A stretch of 6,668 nt of DNA from Spirochaetales bacterium Spiro_01. GTDB taxonomy: Bacteria; Spirochaetota; Spirochaetia; Sphaerochaetales; Sphaerochaetaceae. Below, in pieces: positions 6,589 through 6,668 of the stretch (positions are counted from its first letter, which is position 1; every line of letters starts with the position of its first letter). Location of the stretch: the NCBI GenBank assembly GCA_001604265.1, contig LVBC01000081.1:1-6668 (forward strand), in the 5' to 3' direction. Under the pieces are notes generated by a model. That model was not told where the DNA came from and did no database searches. It saw only the letters and a list, made by a program, of their open reading frames with translations. The translations under genes and the position numbers were made by a program.

Positions 6589-6668
6589 AAAAAAAATTAC
6601 ACTCCAAATGTAAATTTCTTTAATCTATCCCGATTGGAAATCCTCTCATATCATGAAATTACATCATG
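6589..6668. other. AT-rich tail after the regulator, likely next intergenic region
   Basis: No coding sequence is supported here. Besides motif copy B it contains TCATGAAATTA (6651-6661), similar to TCATGAACATTA (2510-2521) upstream of the phosphatase gene; a CATGA-N7-TCATG inverted repeat (6652-6668); and two copies of ATCATG 13 bases apart (6650-6655 and 6663-6668). No convincing strong terminator for the kinase-regulator operon is visible before the window ends. Confidence 0.4.
6597..6621 (+). repeat. Intergenic motif copy B (TTACA-N7-TGTAA, contains ATGTAAAT)
   Basis: Located nine bases after the regulator's stop codon, just after a run of eight A residues. It contains the inverted repeat TTACA (6597-6601) / TGTAA (6609-6613) and the string TCCA...ATGTAAAT followed by TTTCTTT, resembling 2469-2492. 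As RNA it could fold into a weak AU hairpin followed by a U-rich tract, so a poor terminator is an alternative reading to an operator site. Confidence 0.35.

Noticed and set aside
6597..6621. Hairpin after the response regulator as a definite intrinsic terminator
   Set aside because: The stem is short, almost all A-T pairs with a mismatch, and the following tract is interrupted by C. It is kept only as a motif with an uncertain role.
1..6668. CRISPR array, tRNA/rRNA genes, insertion sequence or prophage remains
   Set aside because: No regularly spaced repeats, cloverleaf-type sequences, transposase motifs or terminal inverted repeats were seen; the window is filled by five ordinary chromosomal genes.

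Overview
The window is a bacterial chromosomal segment with five complete genes, all on the + strand and tightly packed. No part of it longer than about 215 bases lacks a gene. Base composition is close to balanced. Arginine is encoded mostly by AGA/AGG, lysine by AAG and glutamate by GAG. Strong GGAGG-type ribosome binding sites, an IclR regulator and a YesM/YesN-type two-component pair suggest a gut- or rumen-type anaerobe, either Bacillota (Clostridia) or Spirochaetota. The sequence alone does not settle the phylum.

Region 1 (1-2447) is a sugar-acid catabolic unit. It holds garD, a full-length galactarate dehydratase of the UxaA/GarD family, followed 51 bases later by an IclR-family regulator with a strong Shine-Dalgarno. 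A GC-rich hairpin lies between them, and its loop is complementary to the iclR ribosome binding site. The unit closes with a strong intrinsic terminator: a 15-pair stem, a GAAA tetraloop and a T7 tract. A TATAAT at the left edge may be the -10 box of the garD promoter.

Region 2 (2448-2593) is an AT-rich intergenic region with two candidate promoters and short repeated ATGYAAAT-type motifs. Some of these motifs reappear, in the same order, in the AT-rich tail after the last gene.

Region 3 (2594-6588) looks like a three-gene operon: an inositol-monophosphatase-family phosphatase, then a membrane histidine kinase of the YesM/LytS type, then an AraC-type response regulator of the YesN type. Kinase and regulator overlap by 26 bases. 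The kinase has a periplasmic/extracellular sensor region between two membrane helices, a HAMP domain, the NPHFLYN phospho-acceptor box and an HATPase domain. The regulator has an intact receiver domain and two C-terminal helix-turn-helix motifs. Such pairs commonly control neighbouring carbohydrate uptake genes, so the target may begin just past the right edge.

No wholly new system is evident. The most interesting signals are the cis-elements shared by the two AT-rich intergenic regions, the possible pseudoknot over the iclR ribosome binding site, the phosphatase placed in front of a two-component system, and several peculiarities of the kinase gene: a lost glycine motif, a G8 tract and a 15-base in-frame direct repeat.
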